Part shown: one piece after another, positions 34,960 through 46,215 of the stretch | How positions within the stretch are numbered: the stretch's first letter is position 1 | How the letters are laid out: each line of letters begins with the position of its first letter | Origin: Gigaspora rosea | Lineage: Eukaryota > Glomeromycota > Glomeromycetes > Diversisporales > Gigasporaceae | Reading direction: 5' to 3' | NCBI GenBank assembly: GCA_003550325.1 | Contig: QKWP01000442.1 | Coordinates: 88,658-152,657 of the forward strand | DNA: 64,000 nt | Position numbers and translations under genes: made by a program | The notes under the pieces: model-generated | Seen by the model: the letters and a program-made list of their open reading frames with translations, nothing else | What the model was told of the DNA's origin: nothing | Database searches by the model: none

Positions 34960-37830
34960 TAATTGCCTTAATATTTTATACGAAGGAATTATAACTTACC
35001 TGTTTAAATGTTCCTGTTTAAATGTTACACGAGACGCTAACAGTTGGGTGTTTTACAAACTTTTTTTTTTTTAAAGATAATTCAAGGATAATATTTTTTT
35101 TACAAAATACTAATTAAATATTCAAAGAAATTTTTAAAATTTGATATTTTGCTTATTTGAAATTTGATAAAAATATTCGATTTTTTTTAACAAAGGAGGA
35201 AGAAACCCACTATATATTCATTTATCGTATTTTAACTTGAAGATTGAAGATGATTCTGGCAAATTAGGGTTAGGAGCAAACATTAAAAGATTCATTGTGT
35301 AACGATTACATTATTTATTATTTATGTCAAAGATATGCATTTGCCTTGTGAATATAAATATTACATATGTCATTGTTTGTATAACATATAATATCGATGG
35401 TCATCCAAAGTTAGAAAAACGTAGGAAGGGTATTAACATTAGCCACTTCAAAACAACACTTAATCTTAACTTCGATATAGGAAAACGTATCATCATATAA
35501 TAAATCATCTGTGTGTCAATTTCTATGTAAAAGCGCTTTAGTGCTTCACTATATGTGATATAGTATTAAATATTCTAGACAAATTGAGAAGTTTCACGAA
35601 AGCTACTCCAACACGTGACCTCGATGATCCTAATGTTACGAAACAAATTTCGTAATAAAATCGTATGATTATTACGAAATGATTGTATGTTAAAAGGCTT
35701 CGCAAACTTGGGCAGAATCTGCGGGAATATCGATTATAAATGAGTCTGTCGTTACTTATTTATCAAACAATAAGCCTATTACTGCGCATAAACTTCATTA
35801 TGAATAACTTTACTAACTATTAAGGAACAGAAAACTATTTAATTAGGATGAGAATAAATTTATTCTCTATTACGTAACCAATTACTAATTATTCTATTTT
35901 TATCGACTTCTAACATTAATAATTGAGGTGTAGTCGCATGATTTTCTGACCTTAGAGTCAAATTTTCCTTTGTCTTTTTTGATTTTTTTTTTTCTTTTAA
36001 ACTTTTTTAAATTTCGAGTTTCTTCTTTTAAATCATTTCATTTTTTAAAGAAAACATTAACAATTATGATCCAATTCACTAATTGTAAAGATTAGATTGA
36101 TTTTATAAACTTAATTGGTATAATTTATTTCGGTTTTTATTTATACTTTTATATAATACTATATTTTTTTTCGCGTTTATTGCCCGGATCCCGATTCGAG
36201 ACAATTCGGAGGTCTTTGTATTTCTCTCTTTTTTTTATTGACATAACGAATTTTTTAAATAGGTAGAGTTGCTAACGCAGGTTGTTTATTGAAGAAATAA
36301 AAAAAAAAAAAAAAAAAGAAAAAAACTTGTGAATTTAATAAACTTTATAAGCATAAACCTTTAGAAGTTATGATAAGGGCGGGGAATATTCAAACCCAGG
36401 TCAGATGATAAAAAAATGACGGAATGGTCAGTATTATTCGATCATCTGAGATCTGGAAAGAAAAAGTTTATTATACAAGATTCACATGTTTAATATCGAA
36501 CTTAATGTGTACAGTGTTTAAAATTCAAACTTAATATGATGTTCTCAAAAGAGCTCAAAAATTTTATCACGTTCATTATATTAAGTCATAGTGAATTTAA
36601 ACAAAAATAACAAATTCTATTTTAAAAAATATTATACAGTATATATACTAGAGCATGCCTGAGGCATGATAATAGAACCATGGTCTGAAATTTTGCAATG
36701 CCCTTTCTCTAATGTGTACTGCTACAATCAAATTAAAATTTATACTATTAACATTAGAACATTTTATATAAAATTTTGTTTTCATAGTAGATTTGAGATC
36801 ATAAAATTTTATAAATGTTATCTAAAAAGAAAACCTCCAAACCAAGAGAAAAATAAAAAAAAAAAAATCGCTGGTGGGCGAAAATAAGAGTATTTGTGAT
36901 GGGAAAAATCAGCCAATGGACTGAAAATGGTTTTGTGGTCCACTTGGAATCGTAATTGGGGTGTCATGATGGTTTGTAGGTGTAGTTTTTAAAATAAAAC
37001 TGTACTAAATATGGAGATTAAAGTCCCTTAAGATTAGCATGTTTTGATATAGAGCCCATTTAATACGTAATCAATCCAACTTCGTTATATCAGACCAAAT
37101 CATTCCAATATGAAACAAGCGTGTAATACTTTTCGTTATATGTAAACGGATACGTAGTTTATTTTACAAAAAAGTTAAAGTGCACAACTTTAGAATTAAA
37201 TTATACATATTGAAAAAGATTGCACGCACGTATCATCCTGTCTGACATACCCGAGTTAAGTTTTGAAGAATGCAGTTTACATAGTGTAACGGTTGAATTG
37301 GGAGAGCGGTAAAACAATATAGACAATAGTGCCAATTTAAAGCTCCAACCGATTACGGGATGAGGGGTAACGTGGTAATAAAAGGGAGAGTTTCTATGAT
37401 GGTAAAGGTTTAATGTAGCGAAATGATACTGAGATGCAAAGATGATAAGGGATGATGGATAATATGTGATATCGATGATGGGTGATAACTATATAATTAA
37501 AGTATAAGTGATCCGGGTTATAATCATGTGAAATCGGGTAATCACAACATAAAGATTTATACAAAGTTCTATAATCACGTGGACAATTTAAAAGAATTAA
37601 CTAAACTCGTCACCAGAATTCGAGTTATAATAAGCCAATACGAAGTTACAAGTCAATTCAGTCCGTCGAATTGAGTCTCGCAAGGTTTATTAAGGTTACA
37701 AGTCGAATTCAAAAGATAAGTTTATCATTTTATTTATTATGTGTTATTTTAGAATGAGACGTGGAACTTATTATTGAGCTTTATTAAATTCAAAGGGTTT
37801 ATATACATTTTAATTCATTACAGCGTATGC
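34960..37830. other. Long AT-rich intergenic region, no gene
   Basis: No coding region, RNA gene or clear transposon was found. Small frames (34889-35074, 36666-36887) have no family features. Poly-purine/poly-T runs occur at 35975-36010 and 36298-36325. Confidence 0.45.
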
Positions 37831-37837
37831 GCTGCAT

Positions 37838-37917
37838 TTACCGCGTTTACGCTGTATCTACCGCGTTTACGTTGTATCTACCACGTTTACGTTGTATCTA
37901 CCGCGTTTACGCTGTAG
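37838..37917 (+). repeat. Minisatellite, 20-base unit, 4 copies
   Basis: Four tandem copies of 'taccgcgtttacgctgtatc' with C/T and G/A changes. It is CpG-containing and more GC-rich than its surroundings. Confidence 0.85.
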
Positions 37918-38278
37918 ACCCGGTTTTCCCAACATCTAAGCCACTAAGCCTCATTTAAATCTCCTTATTTGTATACATGATTTTAAAAATATTTACAAAT
38001 AAAAAAATAAATAAAAATAATTCGTCACAATAGTTGTGATTTTTTATGCATCATTAAAAACTGAAAGAGGATATGCTCCCGGATATAGTAATAATTGTGC
38101 TTCCCATTCTCACGGTGTCCTTTATCATACTACATAGGTTTGCTATATGCGGAAAGTTATTTAAATCACACTCACCTCCTGTAAACTTGAATTACGCCGG
38201 ATACGTTCTGTTACAGTCTCTATTTTTTGTACACAAGAAAGAGAAGTTGTTTGTGTCCTCGTAAGGCATTCCACCTTT

Positions 38279-38894
38279 ATGAGAGGAAGAATCCTTGAGT
38301 GGGATATCATAGCGGTATTGAGAAGCAAGGGCATCAGAAGATTTGATGCTTTAACAGGAGTGAATATGGAATTTGTACACACGGGGTGAGTTTTTCTCAT
38401 TGATTATTTGTCGAGTCATAGTATATCTGAAATTACGCTGCCACATCCGTGTAATGAAATCTGATAGAGAATTGAAAGCTCCTCGTGGCGACTATTTTGA
38501 TAGTTAACGTTCTTCTCTATTAGTTATGGATGTTCCTGAAGTTAAATTGGCCCTCTCTGCGTTAGAGAGGCACTTTCTGTATTGGGAAGTGTTCTGCTGG
38601 GAAGTTGGTGAATAGGATATACTCTGACATTTAAACATGTAACTGTAGACTATTCCGGTCATGCAACTTTGTTAGTTGATGATGATGACACAAATATTCA
38701 CTATTTATTATTTATTCTATAGTGGACCTGGCGACGAGGGTAGAGATATTATATTCCGAATCTCTGGGATCACCATTGTGGTTCAATGCAAGAACTACTA
38801 CACACGTCGAAATTCAAATTATTGTTTTCATACTACATGCACATTTTATATGTGCATGCTCTATGTAAATTCTCCCTTTAAATGCACAACATAG
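38279..38894 (+). CDS. Small Mrr-like restriction-endonuclease-fold protein
   Basis: Exon 1 is 38279-38385 and exon 2 38723-38894; the 337-base intron (GTGAGT...TAG) joins in frame (..EFVHTG / GPGDEGRDII..), giving 92 residues. The pattern is that of the Mrr-like PD-(D/E)xK fold: a helix with Glu7 (LEWDIIAVLRSKG), then GDEGRDI with Asp40/Asp44, then the strand TIVVQCKN with Gln57 and Lys59 as the QxK motif. Such domains cleave DNA in bacteria; related single-domain proteins occur in glomeromycete genomes, where the role is unknown. It is short for the family, so it may lack an N-terminal part or be a relic. The catalytic residues are kept and there is no in-frame stop. Confidence 0.6.
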
Positions 38895-39599
38895 TTCAGC
38901 CCCAACTCGTAAGAGCACTATATATTTCCCTTAAGCACACATTTTGCTTTTTTTTCGCTATGGTCCCAAACGGGTACACTTACGGAGGTTTTATTACGTA
39001 TGTATTATATCCAAATAAATATATATTAAATTAAACCTTTTATATTACGTATCAAAATTTAAATTTCTTAGTAGCATGTCGCACACAGGTGCTAAGTGAT
39101 ATACTTTAGATTAGAAGCAAAGCTATTGCTAGAACTAGAATTTATATTTGTAAATATATCTTAACTCAATAAATAAAGTTATGACATGATTGCTGAAAAA
39201 AAAAAAAGTTCTCTTTTGAGAACATTCTAAAAATATAGTAAAACGTTAATTTTAAATACTGACTGTAGTTATATTACATATATCGCACTTATTTTCATCT
39301 TTAACCGATTTCACATTCTAATATTATGATTATGCTCAAAAACTTTATTTATCATAATAAAAGTGAATATTAATATAGGTTATTGGGTAATCCCTTCCTA
39401 ATACCAAGTTTTTTTGATCAAGGATTTGGAATCAGCCTAAAGAACCGAATTCCACATAAATTTGATTTCTTCAACAAACCTTAAATTCCTTGACCAATAA
39501 TATGAGATATTATATTTGCTTGTCTTTATTAAATTTTAATTTCCATTTTGTTTAAAGATTCCGCTCCTGGTTTTGCGCGATGACGTCGCGCAACTAACT

Positions 39600-39835
39600 A
39601 GTTAAATATAATAATAAAAAAAAAATTATTATGATGATATCATGAGATGATGATATACTGATCATCATGAGATGTGATATACTGATTATTATGAGACATG
39701 TTTTATCTAAGTAAAATCATACTTAGTCGGTTTGCTGGAATTGAACGGGAGATCCCTCAATAACGGACGATCGCACTAGTAACTCATAGAACTTGATGAG
39801 GGCCCCGCTCTACCTACTAAACTATGCCACATAAT
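39600..39835 (-). mobile_element. tRNA-related SINE-like element
   Basis: On the minus strand a box-A-like TGGCATAGTTTAGTAGG (39830-39814) is followed 84 bases later by a box-B-like GTTCAATTC (39746-39738), then about 130 bases of AT-rich tail with 'gatatcatcatctcatg' repeats that ends in a T run. The spacing is too long for a normal tRNA and the T-stem does not pair, so a decayed SINE or tRNA pseudogene is likelier than a working tRNA. Confidence 0.4.
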
Positions 39836-39890
39836 AACCAAATTTTTTTTATTTTTTACATATTCATACTCGTAATCTACTGCCCTGCAC

Positions 39891-40190
39891 TTACTTTTTT
39901 GATGCACCTAAATAATCTATCATGCCTGCCACCTGAATTCCAATAATACCAAATTGGTTTTTTTCCAGTTTACACCCTTGTCGTACCCAATTATTGGTTT
40001 TCCTCCATAATTTTATTTTATCATCTTTTTTCTCTTTTTTCTTGGTATCACTACATAATAAACGCGAATATTCACCGAATACAAGCTCAAATATCTTACC
40101 TTCCCGTTTTTGTAAGTACATAAAATCTGGTTGTTTTCCTATCTATCCTTTTCCTTTTCTACTTGCGCTAGTAGCGCTTTGTCGCTCTGC
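39891..40190 (-). pseudogene. Remnant of a fungal expanded family gene
   Basis: The minus strand encodes about 76 residues (FELVFGEYSRLL..KDDKIKLWRKTNNWVRQGC..NQFGIIGIQVAG). This resembles the middle of a multicopy family of unknown function that I recall from glomeromycete proteomes. It lacks a beginning (stop codons just upstream) and breaks off after QVAG, close to the SINE at 39600-39835. No function can be given. Confidence 0.45.
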
Positions 40191-40363
40191 GCTATAATTA
40201 ATTTCAAAACATGAGTTTGATAGTGTCAAATGAATATCACTCATAATAAAATGGCTTACGTGCTAATAAACGCAAATTGTCCAAGTTGTAGCCCTTTTCA
40301 TAAGGCCCGAATCGAAGGAGTTATTATGTCCGTAACATAGGTCCTTCTCTTTGACGTTTTAAT

Positions 40364-41343
40364 GAGGAATTTATAGAAAAGCGTCGCCGTGCTTTGGAAA
40401 GATTTATCAATCGGTTAGCGCGTCATCCAATAATTCGATATTCTGAAATTTTGACTCATTTTCTTAGTTGTAATTATGATTCAGTACGTCGCCTATCATA
40501 TTTTATATGATTCCTTTTGCCATGCATAATTGATTTTTTTTTTTTTAAAAAAAAAAAATTAGGAATGGCGCAAACGAGAAAAACAATTTGAAAATGATAA
40601 AATTGTTGGTCATACGTTTTTTCAACATGTTTACTATCAAGAGTTCAACGTAGATGATGGGTATGAATAATAAAGTGCAATGTAAAAATTTTATATCTTT
40701 ACATTTTTTTTTTTTTTTTTTACTATCTTACTCATCATCGATCATAGAGAAATCGATACCATAGAACGATTTGAAGCACATGCTTGAGCTATGAAAAAGT
40801 TGATGCCATGGATTAATGAAGCATCAGTGGTTCATAAAGATTCATTAGAAGGTGTATATTTATCTTAATAGATTTTTTACATGTACCTTCATCCTTTGAA
40901 TTTTTTTTTTTTTTTTTTTTTTTATATTTCGTTAGAAATTGTAGAAATGCAACATCAATACCGTAGAGCATTACTTAGGCTCATTACAGGTCATGATACC
41001 GGTGAAAATAATGATTCTGTAAATGATGAAGGTGCATGGTGCTTGAGGGATGGATGTAAAGGTGAGAATTGTTAATTCAAAGGTTTAATATAAATCAATT
41101 TTTTAAATACAATTATTAATATTCTAATATGTTTACATAGCTTGTCAGACAAATTCGTTATTGAAGATTCTGGATTTAAATGAACGTTTCGAACTTGGCA
41201 TTCGCTTAATCCAAAAAATCTTCAAAAAGATTTCGCAATTCTTGAGATACAAACGTTGTATGGTACATGATGATGATAAACTTTATTTTCGTTACTACAA
41301 CATTAGCAAGTATATATCTCGGGAATTATTGAACCATTTTTGA
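40364..41343 (+). pseudogene. Sorting nexin (SNX41/ATG20-like) pseudogene
   Basis: Exons 40364-40483, 40563-40660, 40748-40851, 40936-41061 and 41141-41343 join in frame. The first encodes the end of a PX domain (FIEKRRRALERFINRLARHP, then a conserved His-Pro and FL). The next parts match the linker and BAR region of SNX41/ATG20-type proteins (EWRKREKQFEND, ERFEAHA, NDEGAWCLRDGCK). These proteins bind PI3P on endosomes and serve recycling and selective autophagy. Here the 5' PX half is missing and an in-frame TGA at 40784-40786 follows FEAHA (a CGA-to-TGA change would do it). The tail after GCKACQ soon stops. It is a 5'-truncated, dead copy. Confidence 0.65.
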
Positions 41344-41514
41344 TCCTAAGTTAATCCTAAGATTTGTAGCATTCGTTAAACCCCAAAATTACTGGTAATA
41401 ATAGATCAACCATTCTTAAATTACATAAATATAATATTTTTCGTATATATTATATGGGAGGGTGATTATATTTCTAAAATAATTTTAACATTTTAATTAC
41501 GTATAATAGATTTT

Positions 41515-42275
41515 AAAAAATTATCCCTGATGGCAATAAGAATGAAAAGATTGCCCGAATTGAAACGTTAGTTCAACACTTAATCGAAAGAACAGTTTTA
41601 GATATTAATGTACCACGTGTAGATTCTTTATTATTATCTGATCCTCCTCGTGCAGACGATTCGGAAATAAATTTTGAAGATGAACCAGATAGGAATTCAG
41701 AATGGGATCTAGATGATTGTGCACAAACTAAGGGTATTGTAAAGAAGATTTATAAACGTGGTGTTGAAGTAGCATGTGTGTTCATTACTGTTTTCGGACA
41801 AAACATGTCAATTTTGAGTGAATTAAAAAAGTTCAACGAATGTCAACATATTCTTAAATTTTATGGACGTTCAAATTTTGATGATGATATGTTGATATTT
41901 GAATGGGCAAGCTTGGGTAGTTTAAAGAATGTCTGCGAAAAGAAAAAAATTCCTTGGAATTTAAAAGCGAAAATTGCACATGACATTTGTCAAGGCTTAT
42001 TATTTTTGAGCACCTGGACATTTTTCATCGTGATGTTCGATGTGAGAATATAATGGTAAATCTTGTTCAAACTTTATTCTAAACCTGACTTCAAATTCCC
42101 GATAAATTTTGATCATAATTGTAATTTATTCATTTACATATTTATACATTTATCACATTTATCACAGATGACCCATTATATGGAACCTAAGATTGCAAAT
42201 TTTTATTTTGCAAAGCATGTTCTTATTGGTATATGTGCACTATTAAAGGAAAATATGTTAACTAGGATTTAAGTA
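41515..42275 (+). pseudogene. TKL-like kinase pseudogene
   Basis: Fragments in order: IVKKIYKRGVEVACVFI, the usual N-lobe start of the family with a changed Lys region; FNECQHILKFYGRS; MLIFEWASLGSLKN; IPWNLKAKIAHDICQGL. The catalytic loop HRDVRCENIM is then present only in another frame (about 42015-42055) after an indel near 42005. A further exon (about 42168-42272) begins MEPKIANFYFAK and soon stops. The region lacks the activation segment and C-lobe. It cannot encode an active kinase. Confidence 0.65.
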
Positions 42276-42289
42276 TATTGATTATAGTA

Positions 42290-44470
42290 ATGATTTATTA
42301 AATATTATGTATAGTAAATTATAATTTAAATTTATGATGAAGATTTTTTCTGTGGGCACTTTCAAATCAAATAAATTGAAGGTTTAAAGGAAGGATGTAA
42401 AGAATTTGAGGTGAATCTAAATAAGCTTTTTTTATACTAAAATTTTTTATTTTCTAAAATGTGCGGGGTTCACATTATTACAATACTGTAAAAAACTGCA
42501 AGATTTAAAAAGACTTATAAATAAAACTACGTATATTCGTGAGTTAAATTAATTAATAAAAACGAACTGTGAAAAAAATATTTTTTTTTTTAAACAAAAA
42601 AACAATTTCATAAGAGTAATGCTTATACTTTCATTTTGCTCGCCTCAGCTCCAGCCAATAATTTTTAAGAATAATTGAGCCTTTATCACAATATCTTTTT
42701 TATCCCCTCATAATATCTGAGAAAACATAATTACAACTTGGTCCAAAATATTTAGGAAATGTATGTAGTTACCACCAATTTCAAACTTGATCTGTCTATT
42801 TTGGGTTTGGATAGTTGAGTATATTGATATAATCATAAAGATTATAATTAATCTCTTTTTTTTAAACTATGATTCCTAAGATCACTTATCGATCCTTCTC
42901 AGTAACTTGATTCAAATAAGATCTTAAAAGATTATTATTTTTGAGAAAATCTATAACGCTATTTTTTTTTTTTTCTAACACGTTCGTGATCAAATTTGCA
43001 TCAACTTTATCGTTATTTGTGTTTTTAAAATAGCTATACCGAATATAATGTTTTTACATTACTCATTTATCAAACTATAACGATAATTTTCTAGAATACG
43101 ATTAAAAATATGATAAAGAAAAAGAACTTATTCTTTTCTATTTGCTACTTTTTAATATATAAAGTGTGATATTAAACAACAATAACTTGATGCTAATTAC
43201 TACTGTATAATTATATTTACTATCATATATTTTTATCGAGACTTTTTGAAACCGTAGTTGTAGTAATAATACTAATTACTACGTACATATATATAACAAT
43301 CATTATTATAGATTATAGTGAAATTCACTACGTATAATCTCTATTAATGATTACATGTATTGTATATAGTAGTAATTACTACATGTACAGTACATGTAGT
43401 AAAGTAGTAATTACTAACATAACGGGCTTTCATCAATTGGCTAATTTTTGTTGGCTAATCAAAATTTTAAACTAATTATTATCATATTGTGAAATTAACA
43501 AAAGTCTATCACGAAATTTCGATAACTTTCAACCTAAAACTATATATTCTTCCACAGATAAAATTTCAATAATTCAAATTTTATTATTAATGAATCCCAA
43601 TGTACGGTACGTACAGTACATACTATAAAACAAAAAAAAAAATAGAAAAAAAAATAAAAATAAAATAAAATAAAATAAAATAAATAAAACAATGAGATTT
43701 AAACTATTCAAGTTCTAGTATACTAATCGTAAAAAATGAACGGAAATATCGCTCTGCTCTAACATCAAACTGATCTTTAATTTATTTAATATTAAAAATT
43801 GCCACTACTTCGTATATTAACTCTTCTTATGAAATCTATAAGTTTTATAACTCACAACTTCATATTACTAGCTTATATTATGGTCAAGTTGTTTTATTAG
43901 TTATAATCACAAAAAATAGGTTTTTCACAAATAAAAGACAACTTAAATTGCTAAGTTTAATTGATCTATTTTACATGTAGATTAAACTTAAACATTTAAA
44001 CCTATCTTTCATCTCACTTTCCAGTTACTTTGTGGATTATCGAATTAATAAAACGAAACTCTACTTCTAAATTTTTTTTGGGCTTAACCTTTTACAATTC
44101 GTACTTGTGGTAAACTATCCACTTTTGTGCCTGCGAAATGTTACTCTAATATTTAAACATATCACATCCATCAAAATTAAAGCCTGCTATGCTGTAATTA
44201 ATATTACAGTATTTTTCAGTATTTTCGCGTAATAATACTCACCTGCGCATTATTTTCGAGTATATGCGCGTTATTTCGAGTATGCACATGCATGTTATTT
44301 TGAGCTAAAGACTTGTTGTCGTCTGACATATGAAGACATTTATATAATCGGCTGATTCAAACATACGTGTTATTCCAGGCTGCGCATGGATAGCCATACA
44401 TCATATTTTTGGATGATACGATTTTTGAAATAACATTCATAAGCGTTATTATGCGAAAATATGGTATATA
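42290..44470. other. AT-rich intergenic region with palindromic words
   Basis: No gene. 43255-43425 and 44825-44890 hold mirrored 'gtagtaattactac' words that could be the ends of an old element of about 1.6 kb. 43640-43690 is a 'taaaa' microsatellite. 44225-44300 has 'tgcgcgttatttcgag'-like words also seen near 47760. Confidence 0.4.
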
Positions 44471-44477
44471 ATAAATA

Positions 44478-44700
44478 GTTATTGGATGTGTAGCATCCAA
44501 TAACAGTTTTATTTGGCAGGAGAAATGAGAATACCGTGATCCGAAGGATCACGGGATGATCATTTTGGATGACAAATAAAAGAAGTATCTGGCTTTGAAT
44601 TTAATGTGCTAACCTGGGCCCCGAAGGGGCTCAGGTTGTCAAGCACATTAAATTCAAAGCCAGATACGCTGTTATTGGATGCGGAACATTCAATAACGGA
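44478..44700. repeat. Cluster of GC-rich hairpins
   Basis: There are three consecutive stem-loops: 44478-44504 (gttattggatg stem), 44534-44554 (ccgtgatcc stem with gaa loop) and 44585-44667. The last is about 36 bases of stem built from 'agccagata' and 'tttaatgtgct' with an inner 'ggccccgaaggggc' tip. Another copy of the first stem sequence follows at 44672. The stems are perfect or nearly so and far more GC-rich than the region. They resemble double-hairpin elements of fungal mitochondrial DNA, so a mitochondrial insertion or mobile hairpin is possible. Confidence 0.6.
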
Positions 44701-45025
44701 TTTCTTTTTCTTTTTCTGTTATACTGTGAGTTTGTGTGAGTCTATTTGGCGTATAACAACTGTTATACGACCCACATTCACTATGAAAAAGAAAAATAAT
44801 AATTATTATAATTTCTAATAATCATTATATATAGCAATTACTACGCGCGTAGTAATAATTACTACATGTAGTAATTACTACTTTTGAAAGTAAAAAATTT
44901 GAATTACAGCACCAATCATTATCAATTTCCAAATCGGGTATTTTTACTTATTAATATTTGTTCATCCTCATACCAGTATACGTTAAGACAAAAAATTACT
45001 TTCTTTTTTTTCAATTAATTAATAA

Positions 45026-46215
45026 ATGAATTCAATTCGTTTAGCTGTCCAATTTAGTACTATCGAAATTTTTCAAACCTCTTTAAAATATATTCATCAA
45101 ACTACTCAAAATGAGGTTATACTTGATAATGATAATATAAAGAAAGAAATTTCTAATGCTAAATTTTATAATGATGGTACTGAAATAATTAGACCTATCT
45201 TGTCCGAAAAACAAGAAATTCCAACTATTGAAGTTTATAATGGTGATTGTTTAAGTTATGCATTAGATTTAAAGAAAAAATTGGGTTTAAATCCTATTGT
45301 ACTTAATATGGCTAATGATCAAGTTCCTGGTGGCAGTATGTACTTGAATTTGTATTTTATCCGATATTATCTCTACTTGTTTTTTTATAATATTAATTTT
45401 TTTTTATACAAAAGATTATCTTTATGGTGCTGGTGCTCAAGAAGAAAACTTGTTTCGTCGTACTAATCTTTTTCAATATCATGAACCAAAACGTAATGAA
45501 TGGTACCCTATCCCTAATGCTGGTGGAATTTATTGTCCAAATGCTACTGTGATTCGAGCAAGTGAACAAGAAAATTATATGTTTTTGGATGTCCCTGAAA
45601 AGATGTCTTTTGTGGTAAATTCTATATAATATGACTATGTATGAGATAAACTTATTTATCGTTATATACATATTTTAATTTTAAATTTTATGAATTTTTG
45701 TTCAGGCTGTGGCTGCTTTGTGTCAACCGACTCTTGTAACTGATTCTGATGGTAATGTCACCTTGACTGATGATAATAAGGAGTTAACACGACAAAAAAT
45801 TCGCTCAATGTTGAATATTGGATTAGACAATGGTAAGCTTTTTTTTTTTAATTCTCTGTAATTCTTTGTATACAGTATTTTATTAGCTAATAAATTGATC
45901 GATTTTTAAATTTGTTTATTTATTCGTTCTGATATTCTCATATGTCCAAAAGGTCATGATAGTATAGTTCTTTCAGCATTTGGTTGTGGTGCCTTTTCCA
46001 ATCCTCCTTCAACTATAGCTCAATTATTTCATGAAATAATTTCTCAAGAATATGCTGGTGGTGCTGAAAATTTACCAAAAACTTATCGTCATATTGGCTT
46101 TGCTATTTTTGATGACGAAAGTGCATCACAATGGAAAGATGGTGAAGGTAATTTTTTACCTTTTAAAAAATTATTTGCAAATGGATTGCGTTCCATTAAT
46201 CAACAACCTGAATGA
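45026..46215 (+). CDS. Microbial-type poly(ADP-ribose) glycohydrolase (PARG), four exons
   Basis: Exons 45026-45335, 45415-45614, 45706-45832 and 45953-46215 total 900 bases and join in frame to 299 residues, with canonical GT-AG introns of 79-120 bases. It belongs to the microbial-type PARG family (DUF2263), a macrodomain fold that removes ADP-ribose from proteins. Seen motifs: LNMANDQVPGG (about 94-104), the catalytic GAGAQEENLFRRTNL block just after the first intron, IPNAGGIYCPNATVIR, and VLSAFGCGAFSNPP near the C-terminus where the macrodomain phosphate loop lies. An N-terminal leader of about 70 residues is weakly conserved. Looks intact; alone in its neighbourhood. Confidence 0.85.

Noticed and set aside
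39411-39506. Possible MITE with 'gatcaaggatttgg' type ends
   Set aside because: The inverted match is short and interrupted, and no target duplication is visible.
39735-39835. A working tRNA gene
   Set aside because: Box A to box B spacing is 84 bases and the T-stem does not pair; a SINE or tRNA pseudogene fits better.
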